In this document: positions 1 through 8,926 of the stretch, piece by piece
Position numbering within the stretch: position 1 is the stretch's first letter
Layout of the letters: the number at the start of each line of letters is the position of its first letter
DNA from: Nitrobacteraceae bacterium AZCC 2146
GTDB lineage: Bacteria > Pseudomonadota > Alphaproteobacteria > Rhizobiales > Xanthobacteraceae
Length of the DNA stretch: 64,000 bases
NCBI GenBank assembly: GCA_036924855.1
Contig: JBAGRP010000001.1
Coordinates: 6,932,001-6,996,000 of the forward strand
Reading direction: 5' to 3'
Notes under the pieces: model-generated
Seen by the model: only the letters and a program-made list of their open reading frames with translations
The model's database searches: none
Told to the model about the DNA's origin: nothing
Made by a program: the position numbers and the translations under genes

Positions 1-1339
1 GGGCCAAAAGGCGATTCGAAGCAGCCGTCAGGCTCGCTTCCAGATAGTGGACATCGTCGCTACGATGCGTCCCCTCACCAAAATGGCAACGCAGATTGTC
101 GCCGCGCAAAGCATTCCCACCCTCGTGCGGGATGCGTTCCGTGTCGCTCAACAGGAGCGGCCCGGCCCGGTCCATCTTGAACTGCCCGAAGACGTCGCGG
201 CGGATCAGGCAACCGCCGACTTGATATCCCCGCATGTCGTCGAATTTCCGGTGGCACCCGCAGCAGCCATCGACCGCGCTACGGTGATGATTGCCGGAGC
301 CAAGAGGCCTCTTGTGATGCTGGGGGCCGCTGCGAGCCGTCCGCAGCTTGCCGAACCACTCTCGATGTTCGTCCGACGCGTCGGCATTCCGTTTTTCAAC
401 ACGCAGATGGGCAAGGGCGCCGTCGGCGCGGGGTCAAACCTTTACATGGGGACGGCGGCGCTGTCCGAACGTGACTGGGTCCATGAAGCGATCGACCAAG
501 CCGACCTGATACTTTCGATCGGCCACGACACCGTCGAAAAGCCGCCCTTCCTGATGGGGCACAACGGACCGCAGGTGGTCCATCTCGGCGCCACGCCGGC
601 GACCGTCGAACAGGTGTACTTTCCACAGTCGGAGATCGTCGGAGACGTCGGCGCGAACCTGACGGCGCTCGCCGACCGCCTTGAGGGCAAGCTTCCCAAC
701 GCCTCGGCATTGCTGGGTTTGCGAGAGGGTATTCTCGCACGCCTCGCGGAGCGTGCGACGGAGGACCGTTTTCCCCTTACGCCCCAACGCGTCGTCCATG
801 ACGTCCGCCAGGTCATCCCTTCGGATGGCATCGTTGCGCTCGACAACGGCATGTACAAGATCTGGTTTGCTCGCAACTATCGCACTAGCGTGGCGAACAC
901 GTTGCTCTTGGATAATGCGCTTGCGACGATGGGAGCGGGGCTCCCTTCGGCGATCGCGGCCTGTCTGATCCATCCGGACAGGCGAGTGCTTGCCGTTTGC
1001 GGGGACGGTGGCTTCATGATGAATTCGCAGGAGCTTGAGACGGCCGTGCGGCTCAAGCTGAACCTCGTCGTTCTTGTGCTCGAAGATCATGCCTACGGGA
1101 TGATCCGATGGAAGCAGGAAGCCGACGGGTTTTTTGACTTCGGACTGGACTTCGGCAATCCGGACTTCGTCGCTTACGCGAGTTCTTATGGAGCCAAAGG
1201 ATCCCGTGTCGGCAATGTTTCGGAATTCTCGGCGATGCTGGAGGCAGCCTTCCGGGAAGGCGGCGTGCATCTCGTCGTGGCGCCCATAGACTACAGCGAA
1301 AACATGCGCGTACTCGTGCATGAGTTGCATTCGGTGTAG
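1..1339 (+). CDS. Thiamine-diphosphate enzyme, acetolactate synthase-like (5' truncated by window)
   Basis: The frame is open from base 2, so the true start lies outside the window; the GTG at 47 is internal, because the residues before it continue the family pattern (a GQKAIRSSRQ-like stretch). About 445 residues are present against roughly 550-580 for the family, so the first 100-130 (including the cofactor-activating Glu) are not visible. The middle domain is followed by a C-terminal ThDP-binding domain with GDGGFMMNSQELE and then YGMIRWKQ, typical of AlsS/IlvB-type enzymes. The family joins two pyruvates, or pyruvate and another 2-oxo acid, with loss of CO2. No regulatory-subunit gene follows, which points to a catabolic or uncharacterised relative rather than the biosynthetic IlvBH pair. 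The exact substrate is not known. Confidence 0.85.
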   Translation, partial: GQKAIRSSRQARFQIVDIVATMRPLTKMATQIVAAQSIPTLVRDAFRVAQQERPGPVHLELPEDVAADQATADLISPHVVEFPVAPAAAIDRATVMIAGAKRPLVMLGAAASRPQLAEPLSMFVRRVGIPFFNTQMGKGAVGAGSNLYMGTAALSERDWVHEAIDQADLILSIGHDTVEKPPFLMGHNGPQVVHLGATPATVEQVYFPQSEIVGDVGANLTALADRLEGKLPNASALLGLREGILARLAERATEDRFPLTPQRVVHDVRQVIPSDGIVALDNGMYKIWFARNYRTSVANTLLLDNALATMGAGLPSAIAACLIHPDRRVLAVCGDGGFMMNSQELETAVRLKLNLVVLVLEDHAYGMIRWKQEADGFFDFGLDFGNPDFVAYASSYGAKGSRVGNVSEFSAMLEAAFREGGVHLVVAPIDYSENMRVLVHELHSV

Positions 1340-1957
1340 TTGCGTCGCAATCCGCATCTTGGTGGTCGATCGAGGGTCTGCGCGCTACCGTTAGAACTCG
1401 GGTGTGACAGGTTGGACAGCGACGGCGATTGGTCGTCGCCCTCTATAACGAGGTTCTGTTGGAGCTCGATCTTTACTATGCGTTGGTCGAGTGTGGCTTT
1501 TTCGAATTTGCCGTGATCACGGTCTTCTCGCCGTCTAAGGATGCAATTGAAGACGCGAAGAGCCAGTCTGCCAAATTTTCGCTTCAAGAGCAGAAGGGCG
1601 CAGGGCCATTGAGGACGCTCTTGCAATGATTAAGGTCGGGATCATGCCGCCGGACGATTTCGCGCGTTACATTCGTCCACTGCAGGATTACCTCGCATCG
1701 CAAAAGGAGAAAAATGGCGGCGCATACACATGCGTCGCCATTTTCTTTGCCATTCTTTAAGCGTGCTTACTATTTTGGGTCTGCGCTCCGCGCCGTCCAA
1801 AGCTAGCGCTAGCATGTTTCCTATTCGGCTAGTCAGGGCGAAAAATCTCGGAGACAGCAGGATGCTTTCGCGCGACATCGCTGCATCGATATTTCACAAC
1901 ATTCGATGCGCGAATGTCCGCGAACTGCTATGCCGATTTAGGATCAAGCAGCGCGGA
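1340..1957. other. Intergenic stretch between convergent genes, no recognised gene
   Basis: This 618-bp gap separates the converging TPP-enzyme and exonuclease genes. Short open frames exist. One coding-like frame runs from about 1557 to 1760 and contains the string MIKVGIMPPDDFARYI, but I do not recognise a family and the frame ends inside a terminator-like hairpin. A 12-bp palindrome GCTAGCGCTAGC lies near 1802. Nothing else is supported. Confidence 0.4.
1711..1744. terminator. Probable bidirectional intrinsic terminator
   Basis: A 15-bp stem (1711-1725 with 1730-1744, one G-T wobble) closes on a 4-base ACAC loop. The arms begin with four A and end with four T, and T-rich bases follow on both strands. 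It lies between two convergent genes, as expected for a shared terminator. Confidence 0.65.
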
Positions 1958-2854
1958 CTAAACGCGAACCGAGAATCGGCTCAGCGCGTTGAGTGCCTGG
2001 ATGCGTGGTTCGACGTCGCGCAAATAAATCGTCGTTCTCAGAAACTCGATTTCAGCAGCCTCTTTGCCTTCATCAACATCGATATACCACGACTTCGGTC
2101 GTCCGTCGGCGCCATCGCTCCAGCGATAGCCGCGTCGCTTGAGTTCGTCCTTCAGATCGAACGGCGACTGCTCGGCCCAAACCCGCATCGTTTTCCGGCG
2201 AGCGCGCTCCAGGAGAGCAGCAAGAGCTGACTTTCTAAGCGTTGGCAGTTCGAGGGCCAAGATCTCGAGGAGGGCGTGACAATCGTCGATCGCCCGATGC
2301 GCCTGGTGGAAGAAGCCCGCACCAGCTAGCAAATAGCCTAATCGCGATCCGTCAAACCCATGTTTACGCCAATCGACTTCGGTCGCCGAGCATCCCCATG
2401 CCTTGTGCTGAAACATCGGCCAATAGCGCTCGGCAAACTTGCGGTCGAAGCCTGCGTTGTGCGCGATGACGATCACGGCGCTATCGGCAAATTCGGCGAT
2501 GGCGTTTTCGTCAATTTTATGCCCGGCCACTGTCTCATCTGTGATGCCGGTGAGTTCGCTTATCTCAGGCGGGATCGGCCTTGACGGCTCATTGTATGAG
2601 GTGAAGACATCCGCCACGCGCGCAATGGTCCCGTCCGGCAAGTAGTCGAACTTGACCATGGCGAGTTCGATGACTTCGTCTCGAATTGGATCGAGACCTG
2701 TCGTCTCCACATCCAGGAGGATCCCGGACTTGACGGCGTGGCCGCTCGCCGGCGCGAACTCGGTTCGAGGGACAAGCCGACGGAGAACGCGGTAGTCAGT
2801 CGATTTCGCGAGTGCGTCCGCCATAGCGGCAAGGCTCGGGCCGTCTTGGAGCAT
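1958..2854 (-). CDS. DnaQ-like 3'-5' exonuclease (DEDDh family)
   Basis: The 298-residue protein carries the three exonuclease motifs: Exo I DVETTGLDP with the first Asp/Glu pair near residues 48-50, Exo II HNAGFDRKF near residue 132, and Exo III HRAIDDCHAL near residue 186, where the His five residues before the Asp marks the DEDDh subclass. Proteins of this class degrade single-stranded DNA or RNA from the 3' end. The C-terminal ~80 residues carry a basic, tryptophan-containing segment (KRRGYRWSDGADGRPKSWY) often seen in stand-alone rhizobial exonucleases of this type. It is not the polymerase III epsilon subunit. It is a single gene with no operon partner. The start is the first ATG; the next in-frame Met is at residue 11. 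Confidence 0.85.
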   Translation of the reverse strand: MLQDGPSLAAMADALAKSTDYRVLRRLVPRTEFAPASGHAVKSGILLDVETTGLDPIRDEVIELAMVKFDYLPDGTIARVADVFTSYNEPSRPIPPEISELTGITDETVAGHKIDENAIAEFADSAVIVIAHNAGFDRKFAERYWPMFQHKAWGCSATEVDWRKHGFDGSRLGYLLAGAGFFHQAHRAIDDCHALLEILALELPTLRKSALAALLERARRKTMRVWAEQSPFDLKDELKRRGYRWSDGADGRPKSWYIDVDEGKEAAEIEFLRTTIYLRDVEPRIQALNALSRFSVRV

Positions 2855-3028
2855 TTAATTGCGATCGGGTTGCCAAGGATAGAGTCGAGTTTACTCGATA
2901 TGGGCTTCTCCGACGCTGATCAATGCGCCGGCAGCAGTAAAGCACAGTTATCGAGGTGCGCTCTTCGGTCCTTTCAAGGGAAGTGGTAGCCGTGGCGCCG
3001 GGAAGGCATTTTCTGCGATTTCTTGCGC

Positions 3029-4078
3029 TAGAGCACATTCCCAAAAAGTGAGTCGGAGGGGATTCTCTAGAGGTGGGAATGCTGATTCCATCTTTGCGAC
3101 TGAGTCGGGAGGATGGGATGGGCAAGCCGTACAGCATGGATTTACGCGAGCGGGTAGTTTCGGCGATCGAAGGCGGGGTATCGACGCGTCAGGCGGCGGA
3201 GCGCTTTGCGATCGGGATTGCGACGGCCGGGACATGGGCGCGGCTGAAGCGGGCAACGGGGGAAGTTCGCCCTGCCAAACAGGGCAAGCCGAAGGGGTCC
3301 GTGCTTGATGGGCATGCGGATTTCATTCTGCGCGCGCTTGCCGAGGCGCCCGACACAACGCTTGACGAGATGGTCGAGCGGTGCGGGAGGAACGCGGCGT
3401 GACCGTTGTGAGGACCGCTGTGTGGAAGTTTCTCGATCGGCACGGCCAGACGCATAAAAAAAGACCGCCCACGCCAGCGAGCAAGAGCGCGCGGATGTAA
3501 AGGCCGCGCGCGAGAATTGGTTCGATGGCCAAGACGATCTTGACCCCGAACGCCTGATCTTCATCGATGAGAGCGGCCTTTCGACGAAGATGGCGCGCCT
3601 TCGTGGCTGGGCGCCCAAAGGCGAGCGTTGCCGCGCCGCAATTCCGCACGGTCATTGGAAGACAGTCACCTTTGTCGGCGGTCTCACGCTTGCGGGCTTC
3701 GTTGCGCCGATGCTTCTCGATGGTCCGATGGACGGAGAGTGCTTCTTGGCCTGGGTCGAGCAGATGTTGGTCCCCACACTGCGCTCAGGCGATATCGTCA
3801 TTATGGACAATCTGGCCGCTCACAAGGTCGCGGGCGTCAGGCAAGCCATTGAAGCCTGCAGCGCCGAACTCCACTATCTGCCGCCCTACAGTCCCGACCT
3901 CAATCCGATCGAAAATGCCTTCGCCAAGCTCAAGGCACATGTGCGCAAGTCCGCCGCGCGAACCCTCGACGCTCTCGAGCGAGCCGCCGCCAATGCGTTG
4001 CAACAGTTCAAACCTGACGAATGCATAAACTTCTTCGCTCACGCCGGATACGGCTTGGATTAAGAGGAATCTGCTCTA
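3029..4078 (+). mobile_element. IS630-family insertion sequence, complete ends, broken transposase
   Basis: The element is about 1.05 kb. Its ends are imperfect inverted repeats: TAGAGCACATTCCC at 3029 and, read inward on the other strand from 4078, TAGAGCAGATTCCT (12 of 14 match). The TA dinucleotide at each end fits the TA target duplication typical of the IS630/Tc1 group, and both ends read CTAG across the junction. It sits just beyond the terminator of the minus-strand esterase gene and does not interrupt a visible gene. Confidence 0.85.
3118..4063 (+). pseudogene. IS630-family transposase, needs two frame changes
   Basis: The N-terminal half starts at ATG 3118 with a helix-turn-helix (GVSTRQAAERFAIG) and stops at 3402 after a frame change near 3381, where inserting one base (CGG-CTG-CGG) would restore the expected reading. 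That second frame runs to an A7 run at 3456-3462, where a -1 slip is needed to enter the catalytic half. The catalytic half contains FIDESG, DNLAAHK and [11 protein letters not shown], the three acidic DDE positions of IS630 transposases. A-run slippage is a known way for IS630 elements to join their two frames, so only the first break need be damage. As sequenced it is probably not translated to full length. Confidence 0.85.
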
Positions 4079-4091
4079 GAGGTGCAAAACT

Positions 4092-4123
4092 GTGAATAAG
4101 CAGCCGCTTCGGTGCTTATTCAC
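4092..4123 (-). terminator. Intrinsic terminator of the esterase gene
   Basis: A perfect 11-bp stem (4092-4102 with 4113-4123, arm GTGAATAAGCA) is extended inside by CCG/CGG pairs around a CTT loop. On the minus strand it is followed by AGTTTTGC. It lies 9 bases beyond the esterase stop codon. Confidence 0.8.
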
Positions 4124-4131
4124 ACTTCGGC

Positions 4132-5043
4132 TCAGCGAGCGGTTGAGAGCAGGTCTGCCCAGGCTCTCGCGACCTTCTGCTCCCCGGAAGAGCTGAAATG
4201 GCAGTCGTCGTACCGATCCAGATCGCCAAGCAAGGCGTCTGAATTAACTCCGCTTCTCAGATTGGCGCCGCGATCGGGAAGCGCCAGTTGAGCGCGCGCT
4301 ACCGGGTTATCGGAAGAGTGGAAGCGCGTTCCTCCGTTGCTTGCTCCCAAACACTTGGTCGCGATGGCAACGTACACCGGCGCCGCGACGCCATGAGATC
4401 TCAACGAGCTGACCAACGACACGAAGCGATCCCGGTAGTCCTTCTCGTTCGTTCCCTTCACGTAGTCGATCTCACCTTGGACCCAGAGGACGTGCGTCAC
4501 AAGATAGTCTTTCTGCTGCAGCTGACTCGCGGTGCCGGTCACGATTCCGTTCAGATCGCCGCCCGGCCCCCAACGGGAGACCTCCGAGCCGGTTATGGCC
4601 ACGGGAGCCAGTACGACCTGGTCGAACGATCCGCGATCCAGCAGGAGGTTGCCGAGCTGGGTCCAATATTCCCCGCTGGTGCCGTCAGATCCCAGTAGGG
4701 GCGACGCGGCAACATAGCATCGTCCATCGAAGAAATTGACAAGCGTCTCTCCGTGTTCCGAGCGGAACCGCTGCCCCCCGTGATTTCCAGCGTTGGACTG
4801 CCCGATTAGCAGCAGCACGGCCGTACGGTCCGTCTGCTGCCGGCAGGCGACAGCTTTCTTCTGATCGCCCGATGCGAGCCGTCCCGCTTGATCAAATGTG
4901 TAGAGGTCGGGAGCCGTCCGAGTTTTCAGCGCGTGAAAAAACGGGAAGGGAAAAAAATCATGGCGACCGCTGTACCCTCCAAACAAATACGTCGCGGTCA
5001 GGATAAGAACTGCTAACAAAAAGCGCGCGCGCGACATGTGCAT
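4132..5043 (-). CDS. SGNH/SASA-type carbohydrate esterase-like secreted protein
   Basis: This 303-residue protein starts with a basic, hydrophobic N-terminus (residues 4-24) that looks like a signal peptide or membrane anchor. It carries GQSNAGNHG (about residues 80-88), which is block I of the sialate O-acetylesterase/CE6 group with the nucleophile Ser in GQSN. It also carries WVQGEID, the block-III-like segment, and DDCHFSSSGEQ near the C-terminus with the catalytic Asp/His. Family members remove acetyl groups from sugars outside the cytoplasm; the substrate here is unknown. A second ATG six bases downstream (5037) is an alternative start. It has its own terminator and no operon partner. 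Confidence 0.75.
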   Translation of the reverse strand: MHMSRARFLLAVLILTATYLFGGYSGRHDFFPFPFFHALKTRTAPDLYTFDQAGRLASGDQKKAVACRQQTDRTAVLLLIGQSNAGNHGGQRFRSEHGETLVNFFDGRCYVAASPLLGSDGTSGEYWTQLGNLLLDRGSFDQVVLAPVAITGSEVSRWGPGGDLNGIVTGTASQLQQKDYLVTHVLWVQGEIDYVKGTNEKDYRDRFVSLVSSLRSHGVAAPVYVAIATKCLGASNGGTRFHSSDNPVARAQLALPDRGANLRSGVNSDALLGDLDRYDDCHFSSSGEQKVARAWADLLSTAR

Positions 5044-5290
5044 TCGAGCACCTGCAGACTTAGCCCAGCGCGTTTTGGGAAATTAGCGCAACTATTGATG
5101 GCGCGAAACCGCCGCGCGTGACCCGGCCACATCTAGCCAATGCCCTCAGGGCGCATGTCGGCTTACCTTCACATTCGCGTCAATATTGCCACGTCCGCTC
5201 TCTCGTCCGCTATCGATAATACCTGACGCCGTCGGGCGGGGACAGACATATCTTGTACCGTCGATCCAGGTCACTGCTCAGGAACAAGAT

Positions 5291-5410
5291 ATGAACGCGC
5301 CGCCAAACATCGATCCCGTCACCGCGCATTCTGACAGCGACGTTGTGCGCTGGCTGACCAACGACACGCGCGATGAGCGCTTCATTGACAATATTTTCGC
5401 TGAACTGATC
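5291..5410 (+). pseudogene. N-terminal remnant of an adenylate/guanylate cyclase gene
   Basis: The reading from ATG 5291 contains DVVRWLTNDTRDERFIDNIF, which I recognise as the conserved opening of rhizobial adenylate/guanylate-cyclase-domain proteins. After about 37 residues the similarity stops at FAEL, and the frame continues into unrelated proline-rich sequence before ending at 5545. No GAF or cyclase catalytic domain follows. It is therefore a truncated remnant. The identification rests on recall of the family and not on a search. Confidence 0.6.
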
Positions 5411-5807
5411 CCGCCGCCTTCACCCGTCTCGCTCTTCAGGATTACGCGGTTGTCCCTATGCAAAACTTTGGAATTTCCGATTTGGAATCGATCAGATTTT
5501 TATCTTAAAAATCAATTAGCTAAATGGTGCGCCACTCATATGTAATTGAAATATATACATAATTTTTGCAGCACCCTATCAAAAAGCTAAGCAATGTGGC
5601 GAAACGACCGTCGCCGAGGCTTTTCTCGGCTAAGTAGCCGACGCGGCGCGCGACCGATTGGCAGAAGGTGAAGGCCTAGTTGGCGGGCTATAGTTTGAAC
5701 GAAAGCAATTGAGCGCTTGAGCACTACTGCCATTCGGAATTGGGATGCGCCGTGGGCACACAGCGTTTGAAGCTTCTCTTTCTGTTCAGGGATCCAGCAG
5801 CGGTTGG
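5411..5807. other. AT-rich intergenic stretch without a recognised gene
   Basis: Bases 5470-5600 are markedly AT-rich compared with all surrounding DNA (runs such as TTTTTATCTTAAAAATCAAT). They lie between the cyclase remnant and the 3' end of the M23 peptidase gene. No open frame with family features is seen. The composition and the truncated neighbour suggest an old insertion or deletion boundary. Confidence 0.45.
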
Positions 5808-7673
5808 TTATTGGCTGGAACCAACGCGTTGCGCGCTGGCCTGCAGCAGCAGATCGGTGCGGGCGCGCACCTGCTGGAACGCTGTGAGCACGTCGCCGTC
5901 GAGCACCCGTCCGGCGCGCAGATGTGTCTGCAGCGGATTGGCGTATCGGCCGTTGACCCTCAGTTCGTAATAAAGATGCGGCCCGGTCGACAGCCCGGTT
6001 GAGCCGATATAGGCGATGGTCTGTCCGGGATGGATTCGCGCCCCGACCTTGAGGCCGCGTGGCACGCTGGAGATGTGGGCGTACGTCGTCTCGTAGCCGA
6101 AGTCGTGGCGGAGGCGAACGTATTTACCGTAGCCCCACTGCTGATCGATCTTCTCAACCACGCCGGCGCCGGCCGCCGCGATCGGCGAGCCGAAGGGAGC
6201 GGCGTAATCCACGCCTTCGTGGAAGCGGCGCTCCCGCAGGATCGGATGCATCCGCCAGCCGAAACCGTCGCCGAGGCGGCCGTCGGCCACCGGCTTGTGG
6301 ATCAGTGACGCGGTGACGGAATGGCCGTCCGCATCGTAGTAGTCGGTGCCGCCGTCGTCGGGCGCCGTGAAGCGATAGTAGCGGTGGGTGCGGCCATCGA
6401 GCGTGAGCGCGGCGAATACCAGTTCAGGCTCGCCCTGCGCGTTCGGACCGTACAGGAATTCGGCCGCGTCGCGCGCCGAGACCGCGGCCTCAAGATCAAC
6501 ATCCTTGGCGCACAGCCGGACGATGTCGCTGATCAGCGAGGGCGCAATGCGGTTGTCCTGTGCCAGCCGGTTGAGGCTCTCGTGCAGCTTTATGGAGGAC
6601 CGCTCGGTATCGAGCGACGTGCGCAGCGCCACGTCGTCTTGCCCGGCGTCCGGCGCGACGGCTGCCGCATGCGGATGCGGCGCTGCCGGTACGTAAGGGC
6701 CGGCATCGGAGAGCGCGGCGACGCGCTCCGGCTTGCCATCGCGCGTGAGACTGACCTGCCACGGCCGCGCGTGATCTTGCGCATGATCCTGCAGCACCGT
6801 GACGGTCTCGCCGCCGGCGAAGGTGTCGCGGCCGAACAAGGAGTGCGGCGTCAGCAGCGTGGCGATGGCGCCGGCGTCCTGCACTGTGGCGCCGAGCGCG
6901 GTGAGAATGCTGTCCAGCGTATCACCGGCGCGCGCCACTATGATGCGCCGCTCGGCACCGACGGCGCTGGCGGCTTTCGCGATCACCGTGAGATTGATCG
7001 GCACGCCGGGCGGCGTCGGTGCCGGTGCCGATTCGTCGGGGGCGCCAAAGGCGCTGGCATGCGCGGGCAGCGCCGGCCGCGACGCGCCGAAACGGATTTC
7101 ATGCGGCAGCGCCTCGCTCGCAGCGGATGCCACAGCGACTGCCGCGGGCGCGCGGTCGTGCGCCGCAGGTGCAGCCGGCGTTGCCGCGCTGAGAGTTGTC
7201 TCACCAAGCTCCTTCTCAACTGGGATATTCGGCGCAAGATGATGGGAGGCCTGCGCCAGCCGCGCGATCACATGGGTGAAGGGTTTTGTGCCGTGCCCAT
7301 CGTCAGCGAGCTGCTCGATGCGGGTGCGGATCACGTCGCGCTCGCGGGGGCGCTCCACCGGCGTCAACCGGTCGGCCCGTTGCAAATCACCGCCGGTCGC
7401 GGCGCGCCGGAACAGCGCAGGCGCCATCGCGACCGACAATCCGGAGCCGAGCGACGTCCACACCGCGTCAAGCATTAGGATCGCGGCGATTGCCATCAAG
7501 AGCAGCGCCGCCAGCCACTTCATGTCGACGGCACGACGCGCGAAGCGCGGATCGGATGCAAGACGGGATTCGGAATCAAAACGAGGTTGTGTGACGTGAC
7601 CGGACGCAAGGTTCGCGTTTAGCGCCGGCGCGCTGTCTGGCCCGCCGTCGTGCTGCCCTCGCGGCAATATCAT
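5808..7673 (-). CDS. M23-family peptidoglycan peptidase-like protein (LytM/DacL-type)
   Basis: The 621-residue protein has a short cytoplasmic N-terminus, one membrane segment (about residues 51-75), a long Ala/Pro-rich periplasmic region, an OapA/LysM-like segment (VARAGDTLDSILTALG, about 245-260) and a C-terminal LytM domain. The LytM domain contains RFHEGVDYAAPFGSPI (first zinc His and Asp), TTYAHIS (catalytic His) and STGLSTGPHLYYEL. The usual end motif is HxH, whereas here it is HLY, so the last zinc ligand is replaced by Tyr. It may therefore be weakly active or act as an amidase activator like EnvC/NlpD. Family members cut cell-wall cross-links during growth or division. It stands alone, and the upstream gap (7674-8019) shows no partner gene. 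Confidence 0.85.
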   Translation of the reverse strand: MILPRGQHDGGPDSAPALNANLASGHVTQPRFDSESRLASDPRFARRAVDMKWLAALLLMAIAAILMLDAVWTSLGSGLSVAMAPALFRRAATGGDLQRADRLTPVERPRERDVIRTRIEQLADDGHGTKPFTHVIARLAQASHHLAPNIPVEKELGETTLSAATPAAPAAHDRAPAAVAVASAASEALPHEIRFGASRPALPAHASAFGAPDESAPAPTPPGVPINLTVIAKAASAVGAERRIIVARAGDTLDSILTALGATVQDAGAIATLLTPHSLFGRDTFAGGETVTVLQDHAQDHARPWQVSLTRDGKPERVAALSDAGPYVPAAPHPHAAAVAPDAGQDDVALRTSLDTERSSIKLHESLNRLAQDNRIAPSLISDIVRLCAKDVDLEAAVSARDAAEFLYGPNAQGEPELVFAALTLDGRTHRYYRFTAPDDGGTDYYDADGHSVTASLIHKPVADGRLGDGFGWRMHPILRERRFHEGVDYAAPFGSPIAAAGAGVVEKIDQQWGYGKYVRLRHDFGYETTYAHISSVPRGLKVGARIHPGQTIAYIGSTGLSTGPHLYYELRVNGRYANPLQTHLRAGRVLDGDVLTAFQQVRARTDLLLQASAQRVGSSQ

Positions 7674-8019
7674 GATGCGGCGATCGCCAGCGTTGCCGGA
7701 GCAGACGGCAGGTCATGTGGAGCGCGCTCCGATCTCAAACGATCAACGGCATTCGCCTGCCGCGACAGGTCGCGGCTCGGTTCGAGACAGGTATTCCGCA
7801 TGCTTCGCTCCGCCGCGGCCCGAAGGGCCCTAAGTGTCGGCGGCTCCCCGGATAGTGGCAGGACTGAAGAGAATCGACGTTATGTTATAACGCCGCAAAG
7901 CAAGGCAGGATTGAGGCGTCGAAGAATGAAAGCGGCGGCCCCGTGGGTGAAGGCAAAGCAATTGAAGCACCTCATCCGGCGATATCCGAGTCATATTATG
8001 TAAGCCTGGCACTAAGCCA
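7674..8019. other. Upstream region of the M23 gene, no recognised gene
   Basis: This 346-bp gap lies between the divergent M23 gene and a small unknown frame. Open frames on both strands have the low-complexity Arg/Ser/Ala composition of shadow frames in GC-rich DNA. A promoter for the M23 gene is expected here, but no convincing -35/-10 pair was found. Confidence 0.35.
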
Positions 8020-8325
8020 ATGAAGGGGCGCGCGGCTGCAGTTGGCCTTAATGCGGTTGAATATGAGAAGGCAATCCGGGCGTCCGTAAAGCGGCTAAAA
8101 GAGCTACGTAAGCAGGCCCATTCGATTGAGGCCCGCTACTACGAGGGCCAACCGAACTGGAAGTTAATTATTACCAATTCGATTCTGTGGATTCAGTACT
8201 ATCTTGCGGGCGGTCCTCACGTAGATCAGACACCTGTCTGGCTAGTCTCCGTGACAGGGAATGGTGATGGATTTTATCATCTATTTCATATGGAATTTGA
8301 TGGAATATGGGAGCGATGTTCCTGA
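8020..8325 (+). CDS. Small hypothetical protein, possibly truncated
   Basis: The 101-residue frame begins MKGRAAAVGLNAVEYEKAIR, followed by a Lys/Arg-rich helix and an aromatic-rich segment (WKLIITNSILWIQYYLAGG). I do not recognise a family. The composition is less GC-biased than neighbouring genes and does not look like a shadow frame. Its last residues overlap the start of a truncated ABC permease in another frame, so the C-terminus may be artificial, created at a recombination junction. No Shine-Dalgarno sequence is obvious. It could be a fragment of a larger gene. Confidence 0.35.
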   Translation: MKGRAAAVGLNAVEYEKAIRASVKRLKELRKQAHSIEARYYEGQPNWKLIITNSILWIQYYLAGGPHVDQTPVWLVSVTGNGDGFYHLFHMEFDGIWERCS

Positions 8326-8810
8326 CGCCGATGATCATTCCGTCGATCGTGATCGCAATCGCACTCTTTTATATGTTTGCAAAAGTGTCACTGTTGGCAA
8401 CCGATCTCGGTATTACTATTGGTCACACCGTGATAGCGATGCCGATTGTGTTCGTGGTGCTCCTCGCGACCTTCAAAGGGCATGATTGGCGGCTTGACGC
8501 CGCTGCGTCAACGCTCGGCGCAAGTCGCGTTGGAGTGCTCCGATTTGTTACGTTGCCGCTTGTAAAGGGTGGCTTGGCGGTCGGTTTTGTGACCGGATTC
8601 TTGCAATCTTTCGAGGAATTGACGATTGCCCTTTTTGTCGGAGGCGGATTGAAGACTACATTGCCGAAGCAGATGTGGGACGGAGTTCTCCTTCAGGTTA
8701 GTCCCATCATCGCTGCAGCGTCCGTTGTCGTGCTGGCGGTTGTGATCATTATGTTCGCCCTGATGGAGTTCCTTCAGGCGAGAAAGCTCAGCGCGCGAAT
8801 CGGGGCATAG
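8307..8810 (+). pseudogene. C-terminal part of a PotC-like ABC transporter permease
   Basis: About 168 residues remain of a permease that is normally near 270. The fragment begins at a segment typical of the middle of PotB/PotC permeases (FLTPMIIPSIVIAIALFY). It keeps the cytoplasmic EAA loop that contacts the ATPase (STLGASRVGVLRFVTLPL) and ends with the last two membrane segments. An in-frame TGA at 8298 blocks any longer reading, and no ATPase or binding-protein gene of the same system is nearby. It is a remnant of a polyamine/spermidine-type importer that was cut on the left by rearrangement. Confidence 0.75.
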
Positions 8811-8926
8811 GTGTTCCTTTATCCCCTATGGTGCATTACACGACGGATCATCGACGGGGGCGAATGGCAGAGCTCCGTTGGAGCTCTCCCATAAAGGTAA
8901 CATTGCGCCCTCGTATTATTGGACCT

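Noticed and set aside
434..1357. Long minus-strand frame (307 codons) opposite the TPP enzyme
   Set aside because: Arg/His/Val-rich text without any motif, fully antisense to a clear acetolactate-synthase-like gene; a GC-driven shadow.
6321..7478. 385-codon plus frame opposite the M23 gene
   Set aside because: Composition is Arg/Gly/Ala repeats typical of antisense frames; the M23 gene on the other strand has full domain structure.
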